Of a stretch of 64,000 bases of DNA, positions 1-12,400 are shown piece by piece (the stretch's first letter is position 1; each line of letters begins with the position of its first letter). The position numbers and the translations under genes were made by a program. A model generated the notes under the pieces. The model was not told the DNA's origin. It worked only from the letters and a program-made list of their open reading frames with translations, and ran no database searches. The stretch is from Eopsaltria australis (Eukaryota; Chordata; Aves; Passeriformes; Petroicidae), in assembly GCA_034509425.1 (NCBI GenBank), contig JAVTVJ010000040.1:7827001-7891000 (forward strand). The letters run 5' to 3'.

Positions 1-552
1 ATTTAGCACTAACAAAAACAAATGGTTGTTTTGTGACTATAGTCATGATTCATAAATGGGTAGTACTCACTCAAAATGGACTACTATTTTTCTCAATTAA
101 AATGCAATAATGTTTGTTGAATTTGATAGAATTTAGTGAGAAAAGAAAAGTATATACTTGAGGTCACAGGAGAATTAATCCTCCAAAAAAACTATAAGAG
201 CACAAAAACATTTTATTCTTAATTGGCATAACAATATTGTAAGAATTTCAATTATAATTTTCAACAACTACAACTCCTGAGTCCACTGAAGTCAGTCAAC
301 CAATGCTGCATATTTAAGGAGGAAAAAAATTTGAAATACATGTTGGGAATATATTTTTGGAAAAACCAAATCAGCAAGAACCTGTCTTTGGAGCATAAAG
401 AAAGGGGATAAAATCGGAACTCTAAACCAAACTGCACTTTCTTAAGGATATGAAAATGAATAGCACAAAAGAAAAGGAAAAGAAAAATATAGTTAGAGTA
501 GTGATAGTAACAGTAGAAAGAGACCATAGAATCATTTAGATTGAAAAATATC
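1..552. other. AT-rich non-coding DNA, nothing recognised
   Basis: No repeat family, RNA gene or credible coding frame was recognised. The 88-codon minus-strand frame at 261-527 is rich in Phe, Tyr, Leu and Ser, as expected for chance translation of AT-rich DNA, and has no known motif. Confidence 0.6.
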
Positions 553-752
553 TTTTAGGTTGTAGTCAACCTTTAAACCCAGTACTGCCAAATCCACCAC
601 TAAACCATATTCTCAGGTTCCACATGCCTTTTAAGCACCTCCAGGGATGGTGACTCAACCACTTCCCTGAGCAGCCTGTTCCATCACTTTACAAATCTTT
701 TGGTGATGAAGCTTTTAATTATATCCAATCTAAACCTCCACTGAAGCAACTT
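553..752 (-). mobile_element. CR1 LINE fragment, 3' end, antisense
   Basis: Read on the minus strand, this is the 3' untranslated part of a CR1 retrotransposon. The usual order of CR1 phrases is visible in reverse complement: a piece matching the segment about a recruit of sequence after reverse-transcriptase coding, then 'catccctggaggtgctta'-like text near 640-655, then the terminal stretch near 555-600. It is about 200 bp, 5'-truncated as most CR1 copies are, and diverged by scattered substitutions. It codes for nothing. The family call rests on recognised CR1 3'-end wording; the subfamily is not assigned. Confidence 0.8.
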
Positions 753-2461
753 ATTTACGGATTATCAATGTTAGATTGTCATGTCAAAGTAACCCATAGG
801 TAATTTAGTAAAACTGATTATCCATTCAGATCACTAATACAACTTAGAGGGTTGAACTAGTCTTTCTGGCATCAGTAAAACTTTGAAAAAGAACAGCTGG
901 AGGTGTCTTGAAGGTAAGTGTCTTTCAGCTCTTTCGTATTAAATATTTCCTTTTGAGACAAAACACTGTGCTGATTAAATACTTATACAAAAATTGGAAG
1001 TTATTATCAAAGCAGATTACAGACTTCATAAAATTAAATAAAAAATGGAGTAAAAAAACAAATAAATTTTAAAACCAAACCCAAATAAATTTTGAAAGTG
1101 AAGTAATGAAAAAGGGATGGAACTAAAAAGAGTAAAATGACAGGTCTGGCTCCTGGTGATCCATAGTAGAATGTTTTGTTCTAACCTCACATATGGGTTG
1201 GATTCAGGTGTTCTACCTGATCCACAGGCTCAGTTAGAGCTGACCAGGGCATTCATGTCTAAAAATGCAAAATTTGATTCTGAATTGAACAAAAAAAACT
1301 AGAAAAAATGGGAAGTGTAGTGCTGCGGCTAATTAAGACCCCTCCTGTGCAAAATCCTGAACAGACATATTCCAGAAAGCTAAACTGAGAATGGAACAGA
1401 GCAGAAGAAGGACTACAAAAGTGCTTAGGAGATCCTACCTTTTAATGGAAGAGATTAACTTGATTAGCCAAGCAAAAACGAGAAAAAATGGCTTTGTTTA
1501 CAAATAGCTGAAAAATGAAGAAATGCCCTTTAAACTAAAGAATTGCTTTGGCACAAAAGCAGATTTGTCTGAACTAGGTACAAATAAATCCAGGCTGAAA
1601 ATTAGATTAATGTTGCTGGCCAGTGGAGCACTTATATTTTGGATCTCTTCTCTGACAGTACTAGTATGAAAAAGTTTAGCTGCTTTTAAAATGGAGATTA
1701 TAAGATGTGGTATGTGATAGCAGGGCTTGATGTTTGCTATCAACTAAGGCTTTTTATGCTCTCTTTTTCTCAGCATTTAGGAATTTAATGCACACATCTT
1801 ATATTCAAGACACAAAGAGTCACAATTTCAAACAGAGAAAATTTTCCTTCTGGAGACATTTTTACAGTTTTGGTGTTAATAATTACAGTTTATTTTAGAA
1901 TGAAAGTAGTCATTAAGGTTCTGATCTGCAAAAATACTTAGGTATAGAAAGGATAATTTAAAAATTTTCTGCTCTGTGTTTGTAACTTACAAACCTGATG
2001 TAGTTATCTAAGTAATTGTACTCAAATACTGAGCTAACTCCTATACTACAATGTTTAAAGCAGTACAATTCCACTGAAGATAGAACTGTGGCTGATTGCT
2101 GATATACCTCTTAGGTCATTATAAGCAGTCTCAATGGTTCCTTTTAAAATCAGATGCTGGAAATTGTGGCTGTCTTGAATTTTCTCTTGAATTTACACAT
2201 AAAATATTTTGCCAGTTCTCAGTATGGTTAGGTGTCCCTTCCTACACCTCACTCAAATCAAGGTCAGCTTTTAAGTTGCAATATGAGCTTGTCCTTCACT
2301 CAGAGGTTTTTCTATTTGAGCTCTGAAATATCTCTGAACATGGAATTTATACAGGTTGTGCAGAGGAAACTTGCCATGATGTTTAACTACCTTCTTGCCA
2401 AAGAATATTTTCTTGTATCTAATTGCCAGGGTGACTCATGGGCCAGGATTTCCAGGCAGGA

Positions 2462-2475
2462 CAGCCAGGGGGCAC
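2462..2475 (+). promoter_or_regulatory. CTCF-like binding motif
   Basis: The 14-mer CAGCCAGGGGGCAC agrees with the vertebrate CTCF consensus (CCASYAGRKGGCRS) at 12 of 14 positions, including the whole AGGGGGC core. It sits in a short GC-richer patch (about 2425-2500) in otherwise AT-rich DNA. The match is seen in the sequence; binding is inference. A single good motif match can occur by chance in 64 kb. Confidence 0.35.
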
Positions 2476-2929
2476 CAGGGGCAGGATTGATTTCATAGAG
2501 AAGCTTGTGCCTACTAGTCTTTAAAAAGCTGGGGACATATTTGTCTAGGGAAATTTCTTTCCATCCACTAGAACAAATTAGAATTTTAATTTGAAGCTCT
2601 GAATTTTGATGGCTGACTTAATTGGAAAGTATGCCATGGAAAAGAAAAAATAGATTGCAATTATTTGTTTATAGGATGTCATAGGGATAAAGAGACTAGT
2701 AGTAAATGGAAGAGGCTAAGAGACCTGTGTGTGTGCAACTCAAGAGGCTCATGATAGACATTTGTTTAGATTTTTGTTTAGAAATGTTCACAGTTCATTA
2801 ATTTCTGTATATAATTTGGCTTTTTTTTCCTCTGTCATTGAGTTTCTTTGGTTGGTTATGTTCTGTCAACCTGCCACTTTGAACCTAGTCATTCATTTGT
2901 ATGTCACTTAAAGCATTGCCTTGGTGGTT

Positions 2930-3880
2930 AAACAATTCTTTTCTAATGTATATTTACCTGTAAAATTTCCACACTTCAGTACATGGACCATCAACAACAG
3001 TTTATACCACTGCTAAAACAAGTCACTTGTATTGTTATTTATGTTTGTTGTAAACTGTTATTTACACAGCAAGCTGTAACCACGATTTACAGTGATCACA
3101 TTAATTGACTACATTTCATTGTGCACCTCAGCTGCCAGTAATTTGGCCATAATTTTTACAGAATTTATTCTTGTTTTACAATGTGGGAAGCCTGTTGGCC
3201 TTTTGTGAAACAACACAATCAGTGATGGTCCACTAATTGCCTGGCAGAAGTGCAAAAACAGTAAAACCATTGTTCTCTACTGTAAGGACAAAGATTGAGA
3301 TTACAGCACAGTGCAAACTTTATATCAGTCACAGAAATCAAAGTTTTGTCTGGTGGAGCTGTGACCCACATATCCTTCAAGGTAACGTATCAGGCTGCAG
3401 TCTTCTGCACCACCAGTCTCTGGTAAATACATTAAATAAAGTAAAGATTCAACACACAAGCATTAAGTAAGTCCACTGAGTTGTGCATTATTCTGAAAGT
3501 TGCTGAACAGCAGAAGGTAATCATTCAGTAGAGTCAAGATGAATAAAATAAAAGGCTATCTCATGTTACAATTGATTTCAATCTGCTGAAATATGCACTG
3601 CACATTTTGATTAGCTGGGTAATGCAGTGTATGCTTTTGCTAGGAAGGAGAAACCCAACACTTTATTGTACTTCTTTTGGCTGCCTATCCATTCATCAAA
3701 GCTTTCCTAATTTGCATTCTATTTCCTTTGATGCAATCAATATGAACAATAGAGGGTGTTACCTTGCATTTCTATACTTTGATCTGATTTGGCATTTGTG
3801 ATCAACACAGTCTAACAATGTTGCAGGTTAGAAAACATTTTGCTGCTGCCATCAATTACATTGTTCAGTGACCTTCCTTC
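2930..3880. promoter_or_regulatory. Possible conserved non-coding regulatory block
   Basis: This stretch has no repeat signature, no long homopolymers and balanced, complex sequence rich in homeodomain-type TAAT/ATTA cores (for example near 3100 and 3230). It also holds a perfect POU octamer, ATTTGCAT, at 3710-3717. Such texture is typical of conserved developmental enhancers in bird and mammal gene deserts. Conservation cannot be seen from one genome, so this is only a candidate. Confidence 0.25.
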
Positions 3881-5815
3881 TCCCTGCTGTGCTTTGAAAA
3901 TACATGTATATATTTCAAGATGTCTTTTTTGCCTATGCTGTTTGTTTTACAGAGCAACACACTGTGAAAATGAGAGATGGTAAACAACATCCTTAATGTT
4001 TAAGATGAAGAAGCCAATGGCTACTTATCCACTATTATATTGATGTACAGTTACTCTTACAGTGAATATAAATAATAATGCCATTAATCCTCCACGTCAT
4101 AAAGAACTGCATGCATAGCCTCCAGCACTATGGTATGCATTACCAGTTCCTGGACTGGAGTTTTTTACTCCCCTGAGAAGATGTGTTTGTTGATGTGATC
4201 TCAGTTCTGAAAAATATAGAAATGTAATAAACCTGGTAGTGCATTATGAAATAACAGTAGTGGTTTTTTTGGTTGCCGGGCTTTTTTTGTTGTTTGGTTC
4301 GGTTTGTTTTTTTAGTTCTAACTGGTGAAAATGAGGAATATATGGATCTTTATTATTATTTTTATGGTTATATCTAAGCAAATTTATGACTCGTGTGATA
4401 ATTCAAGGGCATATCTTTGGATGCATCACTCCCATGCTGTATACCTGAGTTCTTTTTCTGGTAGAATGGGATAATAAAATTAATTTGTCATTACTTTAAA
4501 ATTCTCCACTATAAAAGAAGCATTGTGTGTATTATATTAACTCACAGGGCAAAAGAAATATTGATGATTATTAAAGTCATAGGCAATTTCTCCATAAAGA
4601 ACTGAGAGGGAAAAATAGTTCAATTAAGTCACTATTCTCTCTATAAACATAAGAACATCTTAAATCTAAATATGATACTACTGTTTTTTCTCATTAAGCA
4701 GACCAAAATACCTTTTGCATATCTGGGATCAGAAGTGAGAGTGATGCTCCAGGCTTCCCAGTCAAATTCCATCTGTAAGACATTTCATCTTTCAAACTGT
4801 AAATTTGCATGTGTGCTCCTGCCTGCTTACATAAAACAGCTCTATAATATTGTTCTCACTGCCTTCATATTCCTGTCTGATTTTCTATCCAGAAACACTT
4901 ACCTCTGAGTATCTGGGAAGATCAACTAGCCCTGAAAACATCTTCTGAGCCTGGAACTTCTGTTAATTCTGTTTCAGTTTGCCTACACAAAGAATCAAGG
5001 GGTGGATAGCTGTCAGAGAGAAAGCCCTGTTCAAGTGAAGGGTAGCAAGCAGAGCAGAGAGAAATGCAGGACTTGTAAAGAATAAATAAAATAAATAAGC
5101 ATAAAAGAAATGTTGGAAATGCTTATGGAAAGTGAAAGTATGCCTGGATGTTTTAATATAGTTTTCTATATAGTTTACACATTATTTGCACAGAGAACAC
5201 CCCCCAGAGATGCATTTGTCTTATTAGCAAGGGATACCTGGGTATCCATGAGCATATGGGCATGCTAACATATGGGCATGAATGATACCAGCAAAGTACA
5301 TTTAATTTTATCTTTAGAAGAGAAGAGGTAAAATTTAATAAAGTGCCTGTTTTTATGTGTAGGCTAAAAAGACTTGAAAATCTAAAGGGAGCATCTATCA
5401 ACTGTGATGGAGAGCAGCAGGGAAAACATAAATTTCTGTAATATAGGTTATTTATTCTACTTATTACAGCAAACACTTGCTCATAGGTGATCTATTTAAA
5501 AATGCAAACCAGTTTTCTTTGCTACCTCCTGACTTTTCTAACAGTCAGAGCTGGGGCTGAAGTTTTCCATTATTTTCCTAAAGAAGGTGGATGTATCATT
5601 CCCTTTTTTTCTGACTGATCAACATTTTTCTCTAAATCCTTTCTGCTCAGGGCATCACAAGCTCTCCATTAAATTGTCTTTCTTCTTTTTACATCTTTTA
5701 CTTCCTTTTCTCCTTTGCCTTCTTTCTTTGGCTCCTCTTCCTATTTCTAATGTGTATAATATTTGGTTAAAAAAATCCCACCACAAAAATCTGTTGACAC
5801 TAGTATTTCAGGTAT

Positions 5816-6080
5816 TGTCATTATGCCGTTTGTATGTTTAGCCTGCCTCTGGTTCTTAGTGTGTTGGATGCTGAGGTGTTGGCAGTGGGGGCTGCAGGGC
5901 AGCCTCTGTGAGGAATGGCCAGGACTCCTCTGTGCCAGACATGGCCAATTCCAGCCAGCTCCAATTGACCCACCATGGCTGAGCTCTGCACTCAAGGTCG
6001 TGGCACTTCTGGGAAAGCACATTTAAGAAAGGCACAGGCAGTGAGGAATGAAGGGGGAAGAATATGCAAGAAACAGCCCT
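5816..6080 (+). mobile_element. 5' portion of an avian ERV LTR (ERVL-like)
   Basis: About 265 bp match the start of a common avian ERVL-type long terminal repeat: a TGTCA start at 5816, then a GC-rich part with the phrases 'gggcagcctctgtgagga' near 5897 and 'ccaattccagccagctcc' near 5945. After these comes the segment in which 'tctgggaaagcacatttaag' (6009-6028) precedes the end of similarity. It stops near 6080, where AT-rich DNA resumes. Promoter-bearing LTR sequence of this kind is non-coding; the frames at 5747-6026 are chance. The 3' half of the LTR is missing. The piece at 27139-27790 carries the corresponding 3' half. Confidence 0.65.
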
Positions 6081-6225
6081 TTTAAAAATAAGGAGAACTA
6101 AATATTTCTGAAATCACAATGAAGTTGGATGAAAAATATAGCTTCCTGAAAAATTCAGTCCCTTCATACATGAAAGAATTTATCTGAATTACAATATTCT
6201 ATACAAAGGATAAAGTTTAAAAGGG

Positions 6226-6490
6226 CACACAGTAAGAGAGACCTTGGGGTGATTGTGGACAGTAAATTGTAGATGAGCTCACTCAGTGCATCTCAAGGGA
6301 GAATGGCAAGTGGGGTTTTTTGTCTGCTTGCACTAGAGAATGAAGTCATGCAGAAATGAAGTGTTAATCTCTGCATAGCTCTTACCAGGTCATGTCAGGA
6401 ATTCTGTGCTAAACTCAGGCATCCTGATACGAGAAATATATGGACAGCTCTAAGAGTTTTTCGAGGCAGGTAGTTCTGAGAGAGAAGTAC
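6226..6490 (+). mobile_element. Old CR1 LINE remnant, end of ORF2 reverse transcriptase
   Basis: Conceptual translation near 6236-6280 gives a segment close to the CR1 ORF2 signature E-(K/R)-D-L-G-V-x-V-D-x-K-L, which lies just after the reverse-transcriptase core. About 100 bases later the text around 6380-6460 follows the next conserved CR1 block (the A-L-x-R-P-x-x-E-Y-C-x-x-F region). Frames are broken and substitutions heavy, so this is an old, dead copy, and no 3' terminus is visible. It begins about 145 bp after the LTR fragment. Confidence 0.5.
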
Positions 6491-9400
6491 TGAATGATTG
6501 CAAAGCAGGCAGATTGATTTCTGAGAAGAAAAAACAGTATGAAAGCTAAATGTGCAGCATACATAAAACAGCCACAATATGCTTCTATAGAGGAAACTTT
6601 GGGTTTACCTTGGGTTATCCATTTTGCATTTACTCAAGCAAAGTGTGATATATCTGTCCATCATATAAAGAGAAAAGCTAAACCTACCATCAGGACAAAT
6701 GCTGGACAGTGACTTGACTTCTGGAATAACTCCAAATACAGGGAAGTACATTGTATCTATTGGAATTTTCACTCTAACAAATGTTGTTAGTCTCCAGATG
6801 AGGGCAGAATCCTTGTGTTCAGAGGAGACTTTCTTCCATTAGGTAATTATTCCTCATAATTGTCCCTCATCTGTCTCGTGCATAAAGCCAGAGAACCAGG
6901 TGGCAGAAATTAATGCCTCAGAAGGAAGACCTGTTTCTTTAATGAACAAGGCTAAAGAGGGAAATGCACAGAAAATTTTTCCAATAGAAATACTAATATA
7001 TTTTGTATCTCCATTAGTTTATACCTTAAAATTATCTTCTTTTGTAGTTTCCTATTCGTGCTTTAGACCTCACTCACAAGTAACAGAACTTGACTCCAAG
7101 AGCAGTGCCAACTATCAAACCAGGAAAAAAAGATGAGCTCTTTTTCCTCATGCAATCATTTCCTCACTGTAATTTTTCTGTAGAAGTTAAAAAAGTTGTG
7201 TTTTGTGAAGCAGCAATGCAAAAGTTGAATGACAAGCATCTATGGTTTCATTACACTGAAAGTAGGCCACCTTCAGTATATTCATCCGTTTGCATGCTAT
7301 TCCTCTTGATGGCAGGTGAAACAATAATAAATAATGCACAAAGGAAGTTAATCTGTTTCCAGAGTATTTTAATAAATAAAATGTACAAAACCATTCAGGC
7401 CTTGGGCTTCTTGCCAGAGCCTGATGTGAGAGAAATACAAAAAGCACATGAACCACCTCCAAAATCTGTTAAAGTGCTTGTTCCAATTTCAAATTTGTAT
7501 TTATTTTTTCCTCTCACACAGTGTGATTTGATTTCATACAGGAATCGCACTAATAATATAATGACTTTATAAGAAAAGATAAAGTGGAAGATCTCTACCA
7601 AGGGGAATTATTGTTTCATCAATTTCTAATTATTCCTCCTATTAACCTTTTATTTTTTTTGTGTCTAGTACTGGAGAGAAAATAACCCAGAAAATCAGCT
7701 ATGCCTTTTGTCAAGTGCTTATGTTGGAAAGAACTGTACATGGAGAGGAAACAAGCTGCACACATTAAGAGCTGTAAATTCTTGTTCTGCTGCTCAAGGA
7801 GTAGATACTGAGAAGTGATGCAAAATGCTTCCCTTCACTTGCATGGAGTTTCTTTGGGTCACTGCTTTCCCAGACTTTTGCACTTCCTAGTCAACTGTTC
7901 TCCTACGTCACCATGGGTCTCTGGAGCCACATTTACTCATTTAGTATCACAAGAGAAGGATAGATGCTTGTGTAAGGACTATAAGAAATATATATCAATA
8001 AAGATTCATACTTTACACCTCAGTAGGAGAGGCAGAATATGCCACAACCTGCAACTAAGATAAATATTCTCTGTATAAGTATACACAAATAAGAGCATGA
8101 GTCGCATTGTTCTGGGATTGATTAATTAAAAAAGAATTCTATGTATTTTTCTGCTGTTAATCAAATGCATTTAATGGAATCAAAACAAGCAGTAACATCA
8201 CCTGTACACTGCTAATCAGTGTAAATAAAGGTAAACACAAGTTAACATGCAACTGCTCTGAAACACAATGTAGTATAGCATCATTGGTTCAGCCTCAGAA
8301 CATTATTATTCCACTTTTCATTTCCAACAGGTAGCTTATCCATTATCTTGAATGATTTTCTTTTAAAGGACTGTGGATAAATGGATACATCTGTCCCAAT
8401 TTTTGTGATTTGGTTCAGGCTATTAGAAACATAATATTTACATTTATTTAAATTTTGTGGCTTACTAGCTCAAAAATATCTTGGTTAGCTGATAAAAGTT
8501 ATCAATATAGAGTAAGACTTATCAGTAATTGGGAAAAAGCAATAATAAAAACTAATTCCAGTGATTTTAAAAAATCTTAAAAATAGGTAATGGAAAAAAC
8601 CAACAGAAACTATATGATAACACATGATGTTTTAGAAATTGTTCAATTTTCCCAAAAATATAAAGTGATAATGCTTAATTATAGTCTCAGAATCATGACT
8701 AAACACTAATGGATGCTGGAGACATTATTATGGGTAAATACGCTTTTAGGAAGACAGAAGAAGCAATGATTAAAAATTCTGAAAATCTACACAGCAAGGG
8801 ATTTAATATATTCCCTATACCTTATATTTTTCACTGAAAGAGTCAGGATGGGGATTATTGTGAAGCTGAGAGCTCTGCTTCTGCAAAGTATGAATTCTAG
8901 AAATAACTGAGTATAAATCTAGATGTGATTAAATGTGTCTAATAGAATTGCATTTTTTATAAAAGTGTTATAAAATAGACAGAGTCAATGGCTGTTCAGT
9001 ATATTCAACAGTTGCTCCTGGATGTACATTAATATATCCATAATTTATAATTTTTTTTTTGTCCCACCCTATTGGATCCACTGTGTGAAAAGTCCTGGAA
9101 GTGGGAAGATAATCCTCTTGTCACAGAAGAATGCATGAGCTACCCGTTTCCTACAAAAAGGGAGAGGAAAACATTTGTGTCAGGTTTCTGTTTCTTTGTA
9201 ATGTTTCATTGTCACGCGGTTTGGTGAATGTTTTTTTCTCCTATTTAGTATGTTTCAGGATTGTTTTGACAACAGCTATAGTTTAATGGATACTGAAGAG
9301 AGTTATCTACTGGTTTGGGATTGCACTTCTACTTCCATTGTGCACAGAAGTGGAGCAGTTTATAAGTGGTTCTACATGAGAGAGCTCATGGCTGGGTCCT

Positions 9401-12400
9401 GAGGCTGAGCAGTGGAGGGCAGTGTGAATTCAAGCACTTTCATATTCAGGCAACAGTGGCTGGAAAACCAGTTTAAGCCTTCTTAAAGTGCTCAAGAGTT
9501 TAAATACTAGCAACAACAAAAATCTCTGCCCAAACAATAAAGTCATGTGAAATACATAAAAGGAAAGTTTCTAGTGGAAAATATAGATAACATCCTATGT
9601 AGGTATAGTTCCAGTGAATGTTGTGAAATCATTCTCTGTTTCAGATGATGCCACAACTGTTGTTAGTGGGATTTTTAAGTAAAATGTTGATTATATATAT
9701 ATCTATATATCTTAATTTCTTCTCCTGTATCCCTCCTCTCACTGTGTTCAACCACCTTTTTTATTCTAATCTCTCTTTTCATGTCATGTACTGCTTTCCC
9801 ACTAATCTTTTAAACTGAGTGACTCACAGATAATGCCAAATTCTCCTGGAGTCCTTCTATGTTCAGTTAAACTGATTGTATATATACCAGATCAGCTTTC
9901 TTTTAACTTCTGCACACCAGGAAATCAAAATATAATTTTTTCCCCTAGCATATCATATGGGTTGTTAACTCAGGAATATGCCTGCTCAATTAACTCTGAC
10001 CACTCCATGCCTTCTGAAAAATAGGGCCAGCGTTTGCTGTTATGTTGAAATAATAATTTCAGCTGTTTTGATATTCCTTCAAGTTTAAACTTACGTATTC
10101 TACAGGCCCTGTGAAAAGGACCTTTCAGAAAATCCTGTATCTAAGAATTTGTCCAAGAGTATTTATAGGCATGAGATTAACTAGGTTTTTATACGTATAC
10201 CAAGGTTTTAAAATGTTGATATTAACAGCAGTTGAGTCAGATCTACACTCTTTTCTGATTATTAGAAATTATTAAATTTTTGTTTCACTAGTTCAGTCAG
10301 CTCCAATGACAGTCAAATTTTACTCTTAGAGCTTGGAAGATGACTGACATAGGAAAAATCAGCATTTAGAAGTAGAAAAGTCAGAATCTGTAGTGGAAGA
10401 AAATGTCTCACCTTCTGCAGGAGAGGAAAAAAACCAAGAGTTGACATGGTACTTGACTGCAATTTTAATGAGTTCCACTAAGGGATCTTTTAGGTTTTCT
10501 AACTAACACAATGCTTTATAAAAATACATCTAATCGAAGGGCAGTTTTCCAACCATCTTTGTTTTAGCAACCATGACACACTGGGGATAAGTGTGAAAAT
10601 AGTTCTCTCTAGCAAATACTTTCAAAGATTAACTGCAAACAATTCAAATTACAAACATAATTCTTTTTTTATTAAGTGTGGTTTACAAATAGATCATCAT
10701 TTACTTTTAATGTATTATTCCATTTTCACTATGCAATTTGCAAAAATAATTTTTCAGCAGTGGACTCCATATCAATTTGGCTTTTTTACTCAGTAGTGGA
10801 CATCTAGTTACCTTCATCACATTGCATTATCTCTGCTTTCAATGATAAACATTCATAGTGCAGCAGAGCAAGTACCGGCTAATGAATATCAATGATGAAT
10901 AATTTATACAGACCTTTTTGGAAACATTTTCACCTACATCTATCACCATCTAGCTAACAAAACCAAGCATTATGCTTCTGTGGATAATGCAAATTGAACC
11001 AAATCTTTGTTTTGCAAACAGCAAAATTCAAGGGCCTTCAGTAATGAAAAGAAGCATACTTTAGCTCAAATACTCACAGAATTCCCTGTAACAATATTCT
11101 TTTAAAACCAGATTTGTCTTGAACGAAGGTTTCAAGGCTAAATGTTCTATTTTGACATTTCTAATGCAAAAATATGTGCATATTTTTGTGAATAGTTATG
11201 TTTCTATGCATACATATTTGTTACATGGCTACTAAGATACTGAATAGTTGTAGCTTTATTTCAGGATACAAGGTGGTGCTGTTTCTTTTTAAAACTGAAC
11301 ATAATGCATTGATGTGATCCTGAAGAAAGCATTAGTGGGGACATAATATCTTATCAAGTGCAGTTCTTTTAAGAAGCCACCTTTTATATCTCCAGTTTAT
11401 TTAATTGTTATGCAGTTAAACAGGACATAGATGCATATGTATGTTCATATGTATACATATCCATACATTTCAATAAGCAGGCTTAAAGCAGTAACAGACT
11501 TTAACTTTGTATATAATGCTGAATTTGAGTATTTTCATGCAGGGTCGGTGTCTTACATTAAAATTAACTTACATTTCATAGTAGAACTAAGGTACTGGAA
11601 ACCTTTTAAAGAGTGATTCTTTTCTCTACGCTGTACATGAATGAAGGATACTGGAACACTTGAAACCTTAATTTTACATAAATATTAAATTTATCTCACC
11701 TAGTTACTTATGTTTTGTTTTTTTTTAACCTTTATATCCCTTAAGCCCCTGTAAAAAAATGTCAGAGCTTATATTTTTTAATTAAAGCCTAGAAATGTGA
11801 TACCTTATTTCTCCCCAGTACTGTTACCAACATAAAAGTTATACTATAAATTGCAAGACTCATTTTCTCAGCTGTGTGATAATTGATGTTTTCGTATTTT
11901 AGATCCTTTTTCTTTTGAAAAAGTTCACTAGACAGCCAGATGTTGATAATCTTTTTGAACAGTAGAATATATTTGGTACCTAGCAGAGTCAGACCCTCGC
12001 ACACCATGCAGTTGGCCTTTGCATGGCCCTTCTGAAAGCTCACATTTTGTGAAAGAATTCAGGAACCTTAGATCATGGGTTAATGAAATATCAGGCTAAA
12101 TGAACAAAAAGAAACTATTAAAATATACTAAAGTCATCATGCTGCTTCCGTTATCATAGCTTTTTCAAAATGTCCATCATGTTAAGATTCACGAACCTGA
12201 GAACTTGTGTTATAGTCATACTGTGCATATGTACAGTTCCACTGAAAGTAATGTGATTACTTACATAAGAGACATTCATGGCTAATTCTTTGCTGAGCTG
12301 CAGACCTTGACTTCTATAGATGGTGTTAAAATACATTGCTCATCTTGACAACAGATTCTTCTTATATAATCAGGCCAAAAATAAGTATTTTCAGACACCT

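Larger units (their letters stand above)
753..5815. other. AT-rich non-coding DNA with possible regulatory elements
   Basis: No gene is supported. Open frames here reach at most 107 codons and show no family motif. Two items are listed separately: a CTCF-like motif at 2462-2475 and a block at about 2930-3880 that reads like a conserved non-coding element. Pyrimidine-rich DNA lies at 5600-5750. The remainder shows nothing I can name. Confidence 0.55.
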
